A DNA stretch of 64,000 nt, taken from the NCBI RefSeq assembly GCF_010993745.1, contig NZ_WOTN01000002.1:992001-1056000 (forward strand). Direction: 5' to 3'. The position numbers were made by a program, and so were the translations under genes. Below, one piece after another: positions 26,461-33,542 of the stretch. The notes beneath the pieces are model-generated. The model saw only the letters and a program-made list of their open reading frames with translations, was not told the DNA's origin and made no database searches. Position 1 is the stretch's first letter, and every line of letters starts with the position of its first letter. Source of the DNA: Fodinicola acaciae. Its GTDB lineage: Bacteria > Actinomycetota > Actinomycetes > Mycobacteriales > HKI-0501.

Positions 26461-26682
26461 ATGGTGGCAACGATCAGGGACAGAATCGAGCGGCTGAGCG
26501 ACCGGATGCTCGGCCGTCTCGTTCCGAAGATGACCGCGGACGCGGTGGTGTGTACGTGGGCGAAGTGCGGCTGTGGCTACGGATTTCCGCCGACGATGTA
26601 TCTCCGGCAGGCCTACCAGCTGCGCGACGAGCTCCACGACACCGCCTGCGGTGACTGCGCGCTGAGCAACGACCGCTGCTGA
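26461..26682 (+). CDS. Small six-cysteine protein, candidate precursor peptide
   Basis: A 73-residue protein. The N-terminal 25 residues are charged and helical (MVATIRDRIERLSDRMLG, then RLVPKMTADA). The C-terminal part is Cys-rich, with Cys31, Cys36, Cys38, Cys63, Cys66 and Cys73, the last being the final residue, plus CGCGYGFPPTMY in the middle. This leader-plus-core layout resembles a ribosomal peptide precursor, and six Cys could give three disulfides. A strong hairpin separates it from genes for a membrane thioredoxin-like protein, an ABC exporter and an S26 peptidase. I do not recognise a named family. No lanthipeptide, sactipeptide or lasso enzyme is nearby. GAAGAGAG upstream supports the start. 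Confidence 0.65.
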   Translation: MVATIRDRIERLSDRMLGRLVPKMTADAVVCTWAKCGCGYGFPPTMYLRQAYQLRDELHDTACGDCALSNDRC

Positions 26683-26697
26683 CCGAGGTCCGACGAT

Positions 26698-26733
26698 CGC
26701 GGTGGTGCCGATTCTTCGGCATCACCGCGGCTT
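26698..26733 (+). terminator. Terminator or attenuator hairpin after the Cys-rich gene
   Basis: A 14-base stem (26698-26711 with 26716-26729) broken only by one G-T pair, a TTCT loop, then GCTTTT. It lies 15 bases after the stop codon. A leaky terminator here would yield much more peptide mRNA than mRNA for the downstream genes, as is common for peptide precursors. Confidence 0.75.
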
Positions 26734-26766
26734 TTCCGGTGTCCCTTTCTCGACGAGGCGGAACTG

Positions 26767-27285
26767 ATGGCCGTATTGATCGCGATCGTGGTCCTGGTCG
26801 GTGCGCTGTGCCTGCTCGACCTTGTCCTGACTTTTGGTGTGGTGCGGCGGTTACGTGAGCACGCCGAGACCCTCGAGCGGCTCCTGGAACGGCGTAGCAG
26901 CGCGAATGTCCCGGCGGCGGGCCGGTCGGTCGGTCAGCTCACCGCCGCCACGGTCGACGGCGAGCGGCTGTCGTTCGTCGGCGCCACGGCCGTGGTTTTC
27001 GTGTCCCCGGAATGCGAAAGCTGTCGTACGGACCTGCCTGACCTGGTGGCGTGGGCCGGCGACCGCGACCGTGAGCGCGTACTCGTCGTGGTCGACACGA
27101 CCTATTCCGACGGCGCTGATTTCGTGGCGGCGTTGGAAAAAGTCGCGCAGGTCGTGCTCGACGGAGCTGACTCGGGAATTCGCGAGACCTTCGGAGTGGA
27201 GGGCTATCCGATGTCCTGCGTCGTCGTGGACGGCGTGGTCACCGAGTTCGTGCCGCGCTTCTCCCGACTGCCGGCATTGGTGTGA
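26767..27285 (+). CDS. Membrane-anchored thioredoxin-like (TlpA-type) protein
   Basis: A 172-residue protein with one N-terminal membrane helix (MAVLIAIVVLVGALCLLDLVL), a short coiled coil (residues 27-46) and a thioredoxin-like domain. The redox motif CESC (about residues 83-86) follows the strand TAVVFVSPE, and a cis-Pro candidate is in GVEGYPMSCVVV. It would act outside the membrane as a dithiol oxidase or reductase. It follows the Cys-rich small protein and overlaps the ABC transporter gene by four bases (GTGA), so forming or shuffling that peptide's disulfides is the natural guess. Confidence 0.75.
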   Translation: MAVLIAIVVLVGALCLLDLVLTFGVVRRLREHAETLERLLERRSSANVPAAGRSVGQLTAATVDGERLSFVGATAVVFVSPECESCRTDLPDLVAWAGDRDRERVLVVVDTTYSDGADFVAALEKVAQVVLDGADSGIRETFGVEGYPMSCVVVDGVVTEFVPRFSRLPALV

Positions 27286-29075
27286 CCGCCGCGTTCCGGC
27301 TGACCGGCCTGGTCTGGCGGTCGGCTCCATGGCATGCCGTCGCGTACCTGCTGGTGACCCTGCTCGGCGGCCTCACGCCGGTGTTCGTGGCGTGGCTGAC
27401 GAAGCTGGCACTGGACCGGTTGGTGAGGCCAGGTCCGGTCGGTGTGCTGCTCGCGCTGGCAACCGGCATCGCGGTCTGGGGACTGGCCGGCGCGCTCAAC
27501 CCGCAGATCGCCGACTATCTGCGCGCCGAGCTCGACCGCCGCGCGAGCCTGCGTGCCAAGGACACGCTTTTCGCTGCCGTGGAACGGCTTTCCGGCCTGT
27601 CGAGGTTGGAGGATCCGGAGTTCCTGGACCGGCTGCGGCTGGCCGAGCAGAGCGTGATTAACCCGGGTCAGCTGATCGACTCGACGCTCCAGCTCGGCCG
27701 CGGCGGCATCACCCTGATCGGATTTGTCGGCTCGCTCGCGATCGTCAGTCCGTGGTTCACCGCCGTCGTGCTGGCCGCGGCCGCACCGGCTCTGCTCGTC
27801 GAGCTGCGGTTGGCCAGGCAGCGTACGGACATGATGCTCGCCCTTACCCCAATCCAGCGCCGCGAGCTGTTCTACGCGACGCTGCTCGGTGCGGCGCCGG
27901 CGGCGAAGGAAATCCGGCTCTTCGGCATCGGCGCGTTCCTGCGCGAGCGCATGATCGCCGAAGTGCGGCGCGGCAACGCCACTCGTCACCAGATGGACCG
28001 CAGGGAACTGGTGCGCCACGGCGCACTGATCGCGCTCGCCAGCACGATCGCCGGTGGCGGTCTGCTGTGGGCCTTGTTGTCGGCCGGCCGCGGCGAGCTC
28101 ACCGTCGGCGACGTTTCGTTGTTCGTCGCGGCAACCGCCGCCGTGCAGGGGGCCGTGACCGCGATGGTGAGCGCGGCCGCGCGTACGAGACAACAGGCGT
28201 TGCTTTTCCAGCATTTCGACGCTGTCGTGTCGGCCGGACCGGACCTGCCGGTGTCGTCGCGCCCGTGCGAGATTTCCGAGCTGCGCAACGGAATCGAGCT
28301 GCGGGATGTCTGGTTTCGTTACTCCGACTCGCATCCCTGGGTCCTGCGCGGTGTGAACCTTTTCCTGCCGCACCGGTCGACGGTCGCGCTGGTCGGTCTC
28401 AACGGTGGCGGCAAAAGTACGATCGTGAAGCTGCTGTGCCGGTTCTACGATCCGACGCGCGGTCAGATCCGCTGGGACGGCGTCGATGTCCGCGACCTTC
28501 CGGTCACCGAGCTGCGCGGCCGGATGGGGGCCGTTTTCCAGGACTTCATGGCATACGACCTCAGCGCGACCGACAACATCGCGGTCGGTGACCTGTCCGC
28601 GATCGCCGACCCGAGCCGGATCGAACTCGCGGCTCGACGCGCCGGCGTACACGACGCGATCCAGGCTTTGCCGCGCGGCTATGACACGTTGTTGACCAGG
28701 GCCTTCTTCAGCGCATCCGGCGACGGCAAGGAGACCGGCGTGATGCTGTCCGGCGGTCAATGGCAACGTGTCGCGCTGGCCAGGGCGTTTCTGCGTGAGG
28801 ATCGCGACCTGGTGATCCTGGACGAGCCGAGCGCGGGCCTGGACGCCGAAGCCGAGCACGAGGTGCACTCGCGGCTGCGCGAGATCCGGTCGGGACGTAC
28901 CAGCCTGCTGATCTCGCACCGGCTCGGCACGATCCGCGACGCCGACCTCATCGCCGTACTCGCCGACGGCGTCATCGCCGAGCAGGGCACGCACGCCGAG
29001 CTGCTGGCGGCGGGCGGCGCGTACGCGCGGCTGTTCAACCTGCAGGCCGAAGGGTATGCGGCGGCGACCGCGTGA
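27282..29075 (+). CDS. ABC exporter, fused permease and ATPase
   Basis: A 597-residue half-transporter. The N-terminal membrane domain (about 1-310) has six helices and no C39 peptidase domain. The ATPase domain has Walker A GLNGGGKST (about 372-380), Q-loop FQDF, signature LSGGQWQRVALARA (about 489-502) and Walker B LVILDEPSAG. It probably works as a homodimer and exports a peptide. It starts with a GTG overlapping the thioredoxin-like gene and ends overlapping the S26 peptidase gene, also by GTGA. Lacking its own protease, it would need the S26 enzyme to process its cargo. Confidence 0.88.
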   Translation: MTAAFRLTGLVWRSAPWHAVAYLLVTLLGGLTPVFVAWLTKLALDRLVRPGPVGVLLALATGIAVWGLAGALNPQIADYLRAELDRRASLRAKDTLFAAVERLSGLSRLEDPEFLDRLRLAEQSVINPGQLIDSTLQLGRGGITLIGFVGSLAIVSPWFTAVVLAAAAPALLVELRLARQRTDMMLALTPIQRRELFYATLLGAAPAAKEIRLFGIGAFLRERMIAEVRRGNATRHQMDRRELVRHGALIALASTIAGGGLLWALLSAGRGELTVGDVSLFVAATAAVQGAVTAMVSAAARTRQQALLFQHFDAVVSAGPDLPVSSRPCEISELRNGIELRDVWFRYSDSHPWVLRGVNLFLPHRSTVALVGLNGGGKSTIVKLLCRFYDPTRGQIRWDGVDVRDLPVTELRGRMGAVFQDFMAYDLSATDNIAVGDLSAIADPSRIELAARRAGVHDAIQALPRGYDTLLTRAFFSASGDGKETGVMLSGGQWQRVALARAFLREDRDLVILDEPSAGLDAEAEHEVHSRLREIRSGRTSLLISHRLGTIRDADLIAVLADGVIAEQGTHAELLAAGGAYARLFNLQAEGYAAATA

Positions 29076-29470
29076 TCGCCGTCGTCGCGTTGCTGGCGTT
29101 GGCGGTCGGCGGAGTTTTCTGGCTGCGCGCACGATATGCGATGATCACCGTACGCGGCCAGAGCATGAGTCCCGCGTACGCGCACGGCGACCGCCTGCTC
29201 GTAGTGCGCCGTAAGCGCTGCGGCGTCGGCCAGTGCGTGGTGTTCGCCGACCGGCGGCGTGAGGGCCGTAACGGCTGGATCCTGAAGCGCGTCGCCGCGG
29301 CGCCAGGTGATCCCGTGCCCGCGCAGGTCCGCGCGGCCGTACGCGACGAGCGGGTGCCAGCCGGACAGCTGGTCGTACTCGGCGACAACGCGGCTCACTC
29401 CACCGACTCGCGGCAGTTTGGCTATGTGGCGGTCAGCCGCGTACTCGGAGTCGTGCTGCGGCGGCTGTGA
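29072..29470 (+). CDS. S26-family signal-peptidase-like serine protease
   Basis: A 132-residue membrane protease. One N-terminal helix (IAVVALLALAVGGVFWL) is followed by box B with the catalytic Ser in VRGQSMSPAY (about residue 30) and the general-base Lys in ILKRVAAAPGD (about 70), then the GDN-containing box E (VLGDNAAHSTDSR). It is shorter than type I signal peptidases and resembles the SodX-like/small S26 group that processes dedicated substrates. It is the last gene of the cassette and is coupled to the exporter, so the likely substrate is the Cys-rich small protein. Confidence 0.8.
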   Translation: MIAVVALLALAVGGVFWLRARYAMITVRGQSMSPAYAHGDRLLVVRRKRCGVGQCVVFADRRREGRNGWILKRVAAAPGDPVPAQVRAAVRDERVPAGQLVVLGDNAAHSTDSRQFGYVAVSRVLGVVLRRL

Positions 29471-29481
29471 CGCCGTGGCTT

Positions 29482-29493
29482 AGTACGGTGTAC
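29482..29493. promoter_or_regulatory. Candidate TetR operator upstream of the tetR gene
   Basis: AGTACGGTGTAC places two GTAC half-sites 17 bases before the tetR start. The same half-site recurs in the region after tetR (30266-30280). This fits autoregulation, but GTAC is common in this genome. Confidence 0.3.
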
Positions 29494-29509
29494 GCAGAGG
29501 AGGACGCGT

Positions 29510-30235
29510 ATGCCGGACAACCAGGTCCCGTCGGTGTGGATGCGACCGGAGAAGTCCGGCCGCGGCCCGCATCCGGGGCTGAGCCGGGCGGAGATCACCG
29601 CGGCCGCGATCCGGCTCGCCGACGCCGAAGGTCTGGAGGCGGTCTCGATGCGCCGCGTGGCGGCCGAGCTCGGCTCCGGCACGATGTCGCTCTATCGGTA
29701 CGTACGCCGGCGGGACGAGCTCGTCGAGCTGATGTACGACGAGGTGCTCGGCGAGCACGAGCTGCCGGCCGAGCCGTCCGGCGACTGGCGCGCCGACCTG
29801 CGGCGGCTCGCTGTGCAGAGCCGGCTGGTCATGCTGCGTCACCAGTGGATGGCCGCCCTGTTCATCGCCCGGCCGTCGATCGGGCCGCGGTCGCTGCGGC
29901 TGATGAACTTCGAGTTGTCCACTATGGATAGCCTTGGCCTCGATATCGACAGGGTGATGGGTTTCGCCGGCATGGTCAGCGCCTTCACGCGCGGGTTCGT
30001 GCAGGCCGAGCTCGCGGAGTCCGAGGCGGTACGCCGGACGGGGCTGACGGAGGACGAATGGCGGACGGCGACGGCGCCGTACATCGGACAGGTGATCACC
30101 CCCGACCGCTATCCGGCCCTCTATCGCTTCATGGTGGAGGCCGACGACAACCCGGATCTGGACCAGGCTTTCGAGGCCGGTGTCGACATCGTGCTGGACG
30201 GGATCGAGCTGGCCATCCAACGTCACTCTCGGTAG
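29510..30235 (+). CDS. TetR/AcrR-family transcriptional regulator
   Basis: A 241-residue repressor. The helix-turn-helix lies at about residues 28-70 (ITAAAIRLADAEGLEAVSM, then MSLYRYVRRRDELVELM) and is followed by an all-helical ligand-binding domain of the TetR_C type. AGAGGAGG sits upstream of the ATG. The nearest downstream gene is a membrane GAF-domain protein, 61 bases away on the same strand, with a GTAC dyad between them. The ligand is unknown. The gene starts 39 bases after the peptide cassette, so control of that cassette is also conceivable. Confidence 0.9.
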   Translation: MPDNQVPSVWMRPEKSGRGPHPGLSRAEITAAAIRLADAEGLEAVSMRRVAAELGSGTMSLYRYVRRRDELVELMYDEVLGEHELPAEPSGDWRADLRRLAVQSRLVMLRHQWMAALFIARPSIGPRSLRLMNFELSTMDSLGLDIDRVMGFAGMVSAFTRGFVQAELAESEAVRRTGLTEDEWRTATAPYIGQVITPDRYPALYRFMVEADDNPDLDQAFEAGVDIVLDGIELAIQRHSR

Positions 30236-30265
30236 TGACAGATGTGACCAGTCGGGCCAATGTGG

Positions 30266-30280
30266 TGTACTCTCTGTACA
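30266..30280. promoter_or_regulatory. Dyad TGTAC-N5-GTACA before the GAF-domain gene
   Basis: Perfect 5-base arms at 30266-30270 and 30276-30280, 16 bases before the GTG at 30297. This is a plausible operator for the TetR protein encoded just upstream. Confidence 0.4.
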
Positions 30281-30296
30281 TGAGAGGCGACGGACA

Positions 30297-31052
30297 GTGA
30301 CGATTGACTGGTGGCGGCGTAACTGGCTGACGCTGACCCTCACCGCGGTGGGTGTCGGCGCGGCGGTCGGCGCCTTCGTCATCGGCATCCAGGCCGGCGC
30401 CGCCTCCGGCCTGCGGCAGGTCCTGCTGGTCACCGCCGGTGCCGTGCTGACCGGCCTGGGGATCGTCGTCGCCGCGCTGGAGAGCTATCGGCGCGAGCGC
30501 GCGCGGCGCAGTGCCGAACAGGTCGCCGAGGCAGCGCAGGAAAGCCTCATGCTCACGCTCAACGGCACGCTGGCGCCGATCACCAGCTATCTCGGCGAGC
30601 TGGCCGTCACCCGCGACAAGTCCGACCGGCGGTTGCTAGTCGGTCAGGTGCTGCAGGCGGCCGTCGATGCCGCCGTACGGCTCACGTCGCCCAACGCGCG
30701 CAGCACGTACTACGAGTACGACCCCGGCCACAACGTGCTCACCAGGGTCGTCTGGGGTGGCCGGTCGAGCCAGCCACGCGAGCGTTTCCTGCCCGGCACC
30801 GACGACGGTGACCTGGTGCTTGGCCTGGTCCGCAGCGGCGACATGGTGTTCGTCAGGGACATCGACGCGGAGACGACCGTGCTGCCGCGGTCGGACTATC
30901 GCACCCTGATCGCCGTGACGGTGACGGCCGGGCCGGCTCGGCTCGGTCTGCTCACCGTCGACTCGCTCATGCCGGGTGAGCTCACCGAGATCGACAAAGA
31001 GCTGGTCAGAGTGCTGGGGAACCTGCTCGCCGGCGGTATCGCTCAGGTCTGA
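30297..31052 (+). CDS. Membrane protein with a GAF-like sensory domain
   Basis: A 251-residue protein. Two N-terminal membrane helices (about 10-35 and 40-62) are followed by a charged coiled coil (ESYRRERARRSAEQVAEAAQ) and a GAF-like domain (about 115-250; TYYEYDPGHNVLTRVVWGG, RLGLLTVDS). No kinase, cyclase or HTH output is attached. It may pass a signal through partner proteins. The start is the GTG that overlaps a six-codon frame (ATG at 30280). GAGAGG upstream is a usable ribosome-binding site. Confidence 0.65.
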   Translation: MTIDWWRRNWLTLTLTAVGVGAAVGAFVIGIQAGAASGLRQVLLVTAGAVLTGLGIVVAALESYRRERARRSAEQVAEAAQESLMLTLNGTLAPITSYLGELAVTRDKSDRRLLVGQVLQAAVDAAVRLTSPNARSTYYEYDPGHNVLTRVVWGGRSSQPRERFLPGTDDGDLVLGLVRSGDMVFVRDIDAETTVLPRSDYRTLIAVTVTAGPARLGLLTVDSLMPGELTEIDKELVRVLGNLLAGGIAQV

Positions 31053-31094
31053 TGACGAGTAAACTCGTGGATCGGGTTTGTGAGGGGGAGTCGG

Positions 31095-31268
31095 ATGGTC
31101 CGCGAGAAGGTCTCCCAGGAGTCTGGCCGGCGCTGGATCAAGGGCGAGCTGCCGGCCGCGGAATACTTCCGCAGAGCGAAGAATGTCGCCGCCGAGACCG
31201 CGAAGAAGACCGTGCAGGCACGGATCGCGCGTACGTCCAAGCTGTCGCTGCTGGCGTTTTGGCGCTAA
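31095..31268 (+). CDS. Small basic protein of unknown function
   Basis: A 57-residue, lysine- and arginine-rich protein (MVREKVSQESGRRWIKGELP at the start, ending SKLSLLAFWR). GGGGGAG lies four bases before the ATG, and codon use matches the backbone. No cysteines or membrane segment are seen. The family is not recognised. It lies between the GAF-domain gene and a MerR gene. An in-frame GTG 15 bases upstream is possible but overlaps the Shine-Dalgarno. Confidence 0.55.
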   Translation: MVREKVSQESGRRWIKGELPAAEYFRRAKNVAAETAKKTVQARIARTSKLSLLAFWR

Positions 31269-31274
31269 TCACAC

Positions 31275-31311
31275 TTGAGTCTCCAGTAGCTGGAGAGTGC
31301 ACGGTGGTCGC
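31275..31311 (+). promoter_or_regulatory. MerR-type promoter/operator
   Basis: CTCCAG (31281-31286) and CTGGAG (31290-31295) form a perfect dyad around TAG, directly after a -35-like TTGAGT (31275-31280). A dyad in the long spacer of a promoter is the hallmark of MerR regulation, and the sequence resembles operators of drug-responsive MerR proteins. It lies 16 bases upstream of the merR start, so autoregulation is likely. Confidence 0.65.
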
Positions 31312-32238
31312 ATGACCTCTGGCGACACCCTGTACTCGATCGGCGAGCTGTCCCGGCGTACCGGCCTCACGGTCCGGACGATCCGGTTCTACTCGGACGA
31401 GGGCCTGGTGGAGCCGACCGACCGGACTTCCGCCGGTTACCGCCGTTACGACATCACCGCGATGGCGCAGCTGGACCTGGTCCGCACCCTGCGTGAGCTC
31501 GGCGTCGACCTCGACACGATCCGCGGCCTGCTGGCCGGCGAGCGGACCGTCGGCGAGGTGGCCGCCGCGCACGCCGAGGCGCTGGACGTGCAGATCCGTA
31601 CGCTGCGGCTGCGGCGAGCCGTGCTGCGCGCGGTGGCCGCGCGGGGGTCAGCACCCGAGGAGCTCAAGCTCATGCACAAGCTGGCGCGCCTTTCCGAGCA
31701 GGAGCGCAACCGGATCCTGACCGACTTCATCGACGAGGTGTCGGAGGTGGCGCCGACCTCGGACTTCGCCACCATGATGCGTACCGTCACGCCGGACCTG
31801 CCGGACGACCCGACGCCGGCGCAGGTGGACGCCTGGGTCGAGTTCGTCGACCTGGTCTCCGACCCGGACTTTCGCGCTCGTATCAAGGGAATGTTCGTAC
31901 GCGGCGCGACGAACCCGGACGCGCCGAAGGTCTCGGCGGAGGCGCAGAAGGCAGTGCTGGAGGCCGCACACCTGGCCCGGCAGGCGATCGCCGACGGCAT
32001 CGCCCCGGAGTCGGCCGAAGGCGGCCGGCTGGTCGGCGGCATGGTCGTACGCATCGCCGGCGACGACTCCGCCGAGGTGCGCGCGAAGCTGCTCGACGAC
32101 ATGGCCGCCGGCACCGACGCACGCGCCGAGCGCTATTGGCAACTGCTGGCGGTGATCCGCGGACAGCAGCCATGGCCGGAAACCACGCCAGCCGCCACCT
32201 GGATCATGGACGCCATCCGCGCGCATCCGCAGCCGTAA
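31312..32238 (+). CDS. MerR-family transcriptional regulator
   Basis: A 308-residue regulator. The MerR winged helix is at about residues 6-75 (YSIGELSRRTGLTVRTIRFY and SAGYRRYD). A dimerisation helix follows (VGEVAAAHAEALDVQIRTLR), then a 170-residue helical effector domain of unknown ligand. There are no conserved metal-binding cysteines, so a small-molecule inducer is more likely than a metal. The ATG at 31312 begins MTSGDTLYSIGEL; another start 15 bases upstream would lie in the operator. The promoter dyad upstream points to autoregulation. Confidence 0.88.
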   Translation: MTSGDTLYSIGELSRRTGLTVRTIRFYSDEGLVEPTDRTSAGYRRYDITAMAQLDLVRTLRELGVDLDTIRGLLAGERTVGEVAAAHAEALDVQIRTLRLRRAVLRAVAARGSAPEELKLMHKLARLSEQERNRILTDFIDEVSEVAPTSDFATMMRTVTPDLPDDPTPAQVDAWVEFVDLVSDPDFRARIKGMFVRGATNPDAPKVSAEAQKAVLEAAHLARQAIADGIAPESAEGGRLVGGMVVRIAGDDSAEVRAKLLDDMAAGTDARAERYWQLLAVIRGQQPWPETTPAATWIMDAIRAHPQP

Positions 32239-32363
32239 GCCCGCTGCGCGGCCGGCGGTCTCGGCGATCAGGGGTCGCCGAAACTGTCGGCCAGCGCTGC
32301 CGCCTCCGACCGACATTTCAGCGCCGGCCGGAATATCAACCGGCCGGCGATGTTGGACGGGAC

Positions 32364-32774
32364 ATGAGCGAAGACGCGCTGACCAAACTGATCGCCGGGT
32401 CGCACCACGGCGTACTCGTGACGCTCAAGCGGGACGGCAGGCCGCAGCTGTCCAACGTCTCCTACGCGTACGACGCCGGCGTCATCCGCGTGTCGGTCAC
32501 CGACGACCGGGCCAAGACGCGCAACCTGCGCCGCGACCCGCGCGCCAGTTTTTACGTCACCAGCGGCGATTTCCGCTCGTACGTGGTGGCTGAAGGCGAC
32601 GCCGAGCTGTCCGCGGTCACCACCGACCCGCACGACGCGGCGGCCGACGAGCTCGTCGAGGTCTATCGGTCGATCGCCGGCGAACATCCCGACTGGGACG
32701 AGTTCCGCGCGGCCATGGTCGAGCAGCGCCGGCTGGTCGCACGCATCCCGGTCGGCCGCGTGTACGGCATGTGA
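32364..32774 (+). CDS. PPOX-class F420- or FMN-dependent oxidoreductase
   Basis: A 136-residue split-barrel flavin/deazaflavin protein. Typical features are HHGVLVTLKRDGRPQLSNVSY near the N-terminus, DDRAKTRNLRRDPRASFYV in the cofactor region and RIPVGRVYGM at the end. Members of this size in actinobacteria commonly use F420. The substrate is unknown. The ATG at 32364 follows GGACGGGAC. It stands alone between the MerR gene and a methyltransferase. Confidence 0.8.
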   Translation: MSEDALTKLIAGSHHGVLVTLKRDGRPQLSNVSYAYDAGVIRVSVTDDRAKTRNLRRDPRASFYVTSGDFRSYVVAEGDAELSAVTTDPHDAAADELVEVYRSIAGEHPDWDEFRAAMVEQRRLVARIPVGRVYGM

Positions 32775-32814
32775 GTCGAGGCCGCCGCGAGGCAGCGCGG
32801 CTAGCCTGCCAGCC

Positions 32815-33531
32815 ATGTGGGATGACGACGTAGCCGGCGTGTACGACCTCGTCTACCAGGCTCGCGGCAAGGACTATCGGGCCGAGGCAAAGGAAATCGC
32901 CGACATCGTACGCGGCCACAACGCGGCCGCCGACTCACTGCTCGACGTGGCCTGCGGCACCGGAGCGCACCTCGCCGCGATGGCCGAGCTGTTCGGCCAC
33001 GTCGAGGGACTCGAGCTGTCGGAGGGGATGCTCGGCGTCGCCAGGGCAAAGCTGCCGCAGGTGGCGATCCACGCCGCCGACATGTGTACGTTCGCGCTGG
33101 ACCGCGGTTTCGACGCCATCACCTGCCTTTTCAGCTCGGTCGGCTATCTGCCGTCTCTCGACGCGCTCAACGCCGCGATCGGCCGGATGGCCGCGCATCT
33201 CGCGCCAGGTGGCGTGCTTGTCGTGGAGCCGTGGTGGACGCCGGACCGCTACGTCGACGGCTACGTCTCCAGCCAGCTGATCCAAGAGGACTGGGGATCG
33301 ATCGCGCGGCTTTCCCGCACCCGACGCGAAAATCAGCGTTTCGTCCGGATGGACCTGCATTTCCTTCACGCGACAGCCGATGGCATTCGGCATTTCCAGG
33401 AAAACCACCGCATCGCGCTGTTCAGCCAGGCCGAGTATCTGGCCGCCTTCGACCTTGCCGGTTGTCCGGCCACTCTGGTCGAGGACACCTCGACCTACCT
33501 CGGCCTCTACGTGGCGGTCAAATCCGGCTAG
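32815..33531 (+). CDS. SAM-dependent methyltransferase, TylM1/DesVI-like
   Basis: A 238-residue class I methyltransferase. The SAM-binding motif I, LLDVACGTGAHLA, is at about 43-55, the acidic ribose-binding residue is in GLELSEGM, and the motif IV region is AITCLFSSVGYL. The N-terminus (YDLVYQARGKDYRAEA) and the overall length resemble TDP-aminosugar N,N-dimethyltransferases such as TylM1 and DesVI. No deoxysugar pathway surrounds it, so the substrate may be different or encoded elsewhere. The next gene starts 12 bases after its end. Confidence 0.8.
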   Translation: MWDDDVAGVYDLVYQARGKDYRAEAKEIADIVRGHNAAADSLLDVACGTGAHLAAMAELFGHVEGLELSEGMLGVARAKLPQVAIHAADMCTFALDRGFDAITCLFSSVGYLPSLDALNAAIGRMAAHLAPGGVLVVEPWWTPDRYVDGYVSSQLIQEDWGSIARLSRTRRENQRFVRMDLHFLHATADGIRHFQENHRIALFSQAEYLAAFDLAGCPATLVEDTSTYLGLYVAVKSG

Positions 33532-33542
33532 CCTGCTGTCCG

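Noticed and set aside
24886-26637. A 583-codon minus-strand frame opposite efeB
   Set aside because: EfeB motifs are on the plus strand; the antisense product is Arg-rich with no domain.
26461-26682. Lanthipeptide, sactipeptide or lasso precursor
   Set aside because: No LanM/LanB/LanC, radical SAM or asparagine-synthetase-like gene lies nearby. Disulfide formation fits the thioredoxin-like neighbour better.
27204-29132. A 642-codon minus-strand frame opposite the ABC exporter
   Set aside because: The plus strand carries an ABC transporter with all ATPase motifs.
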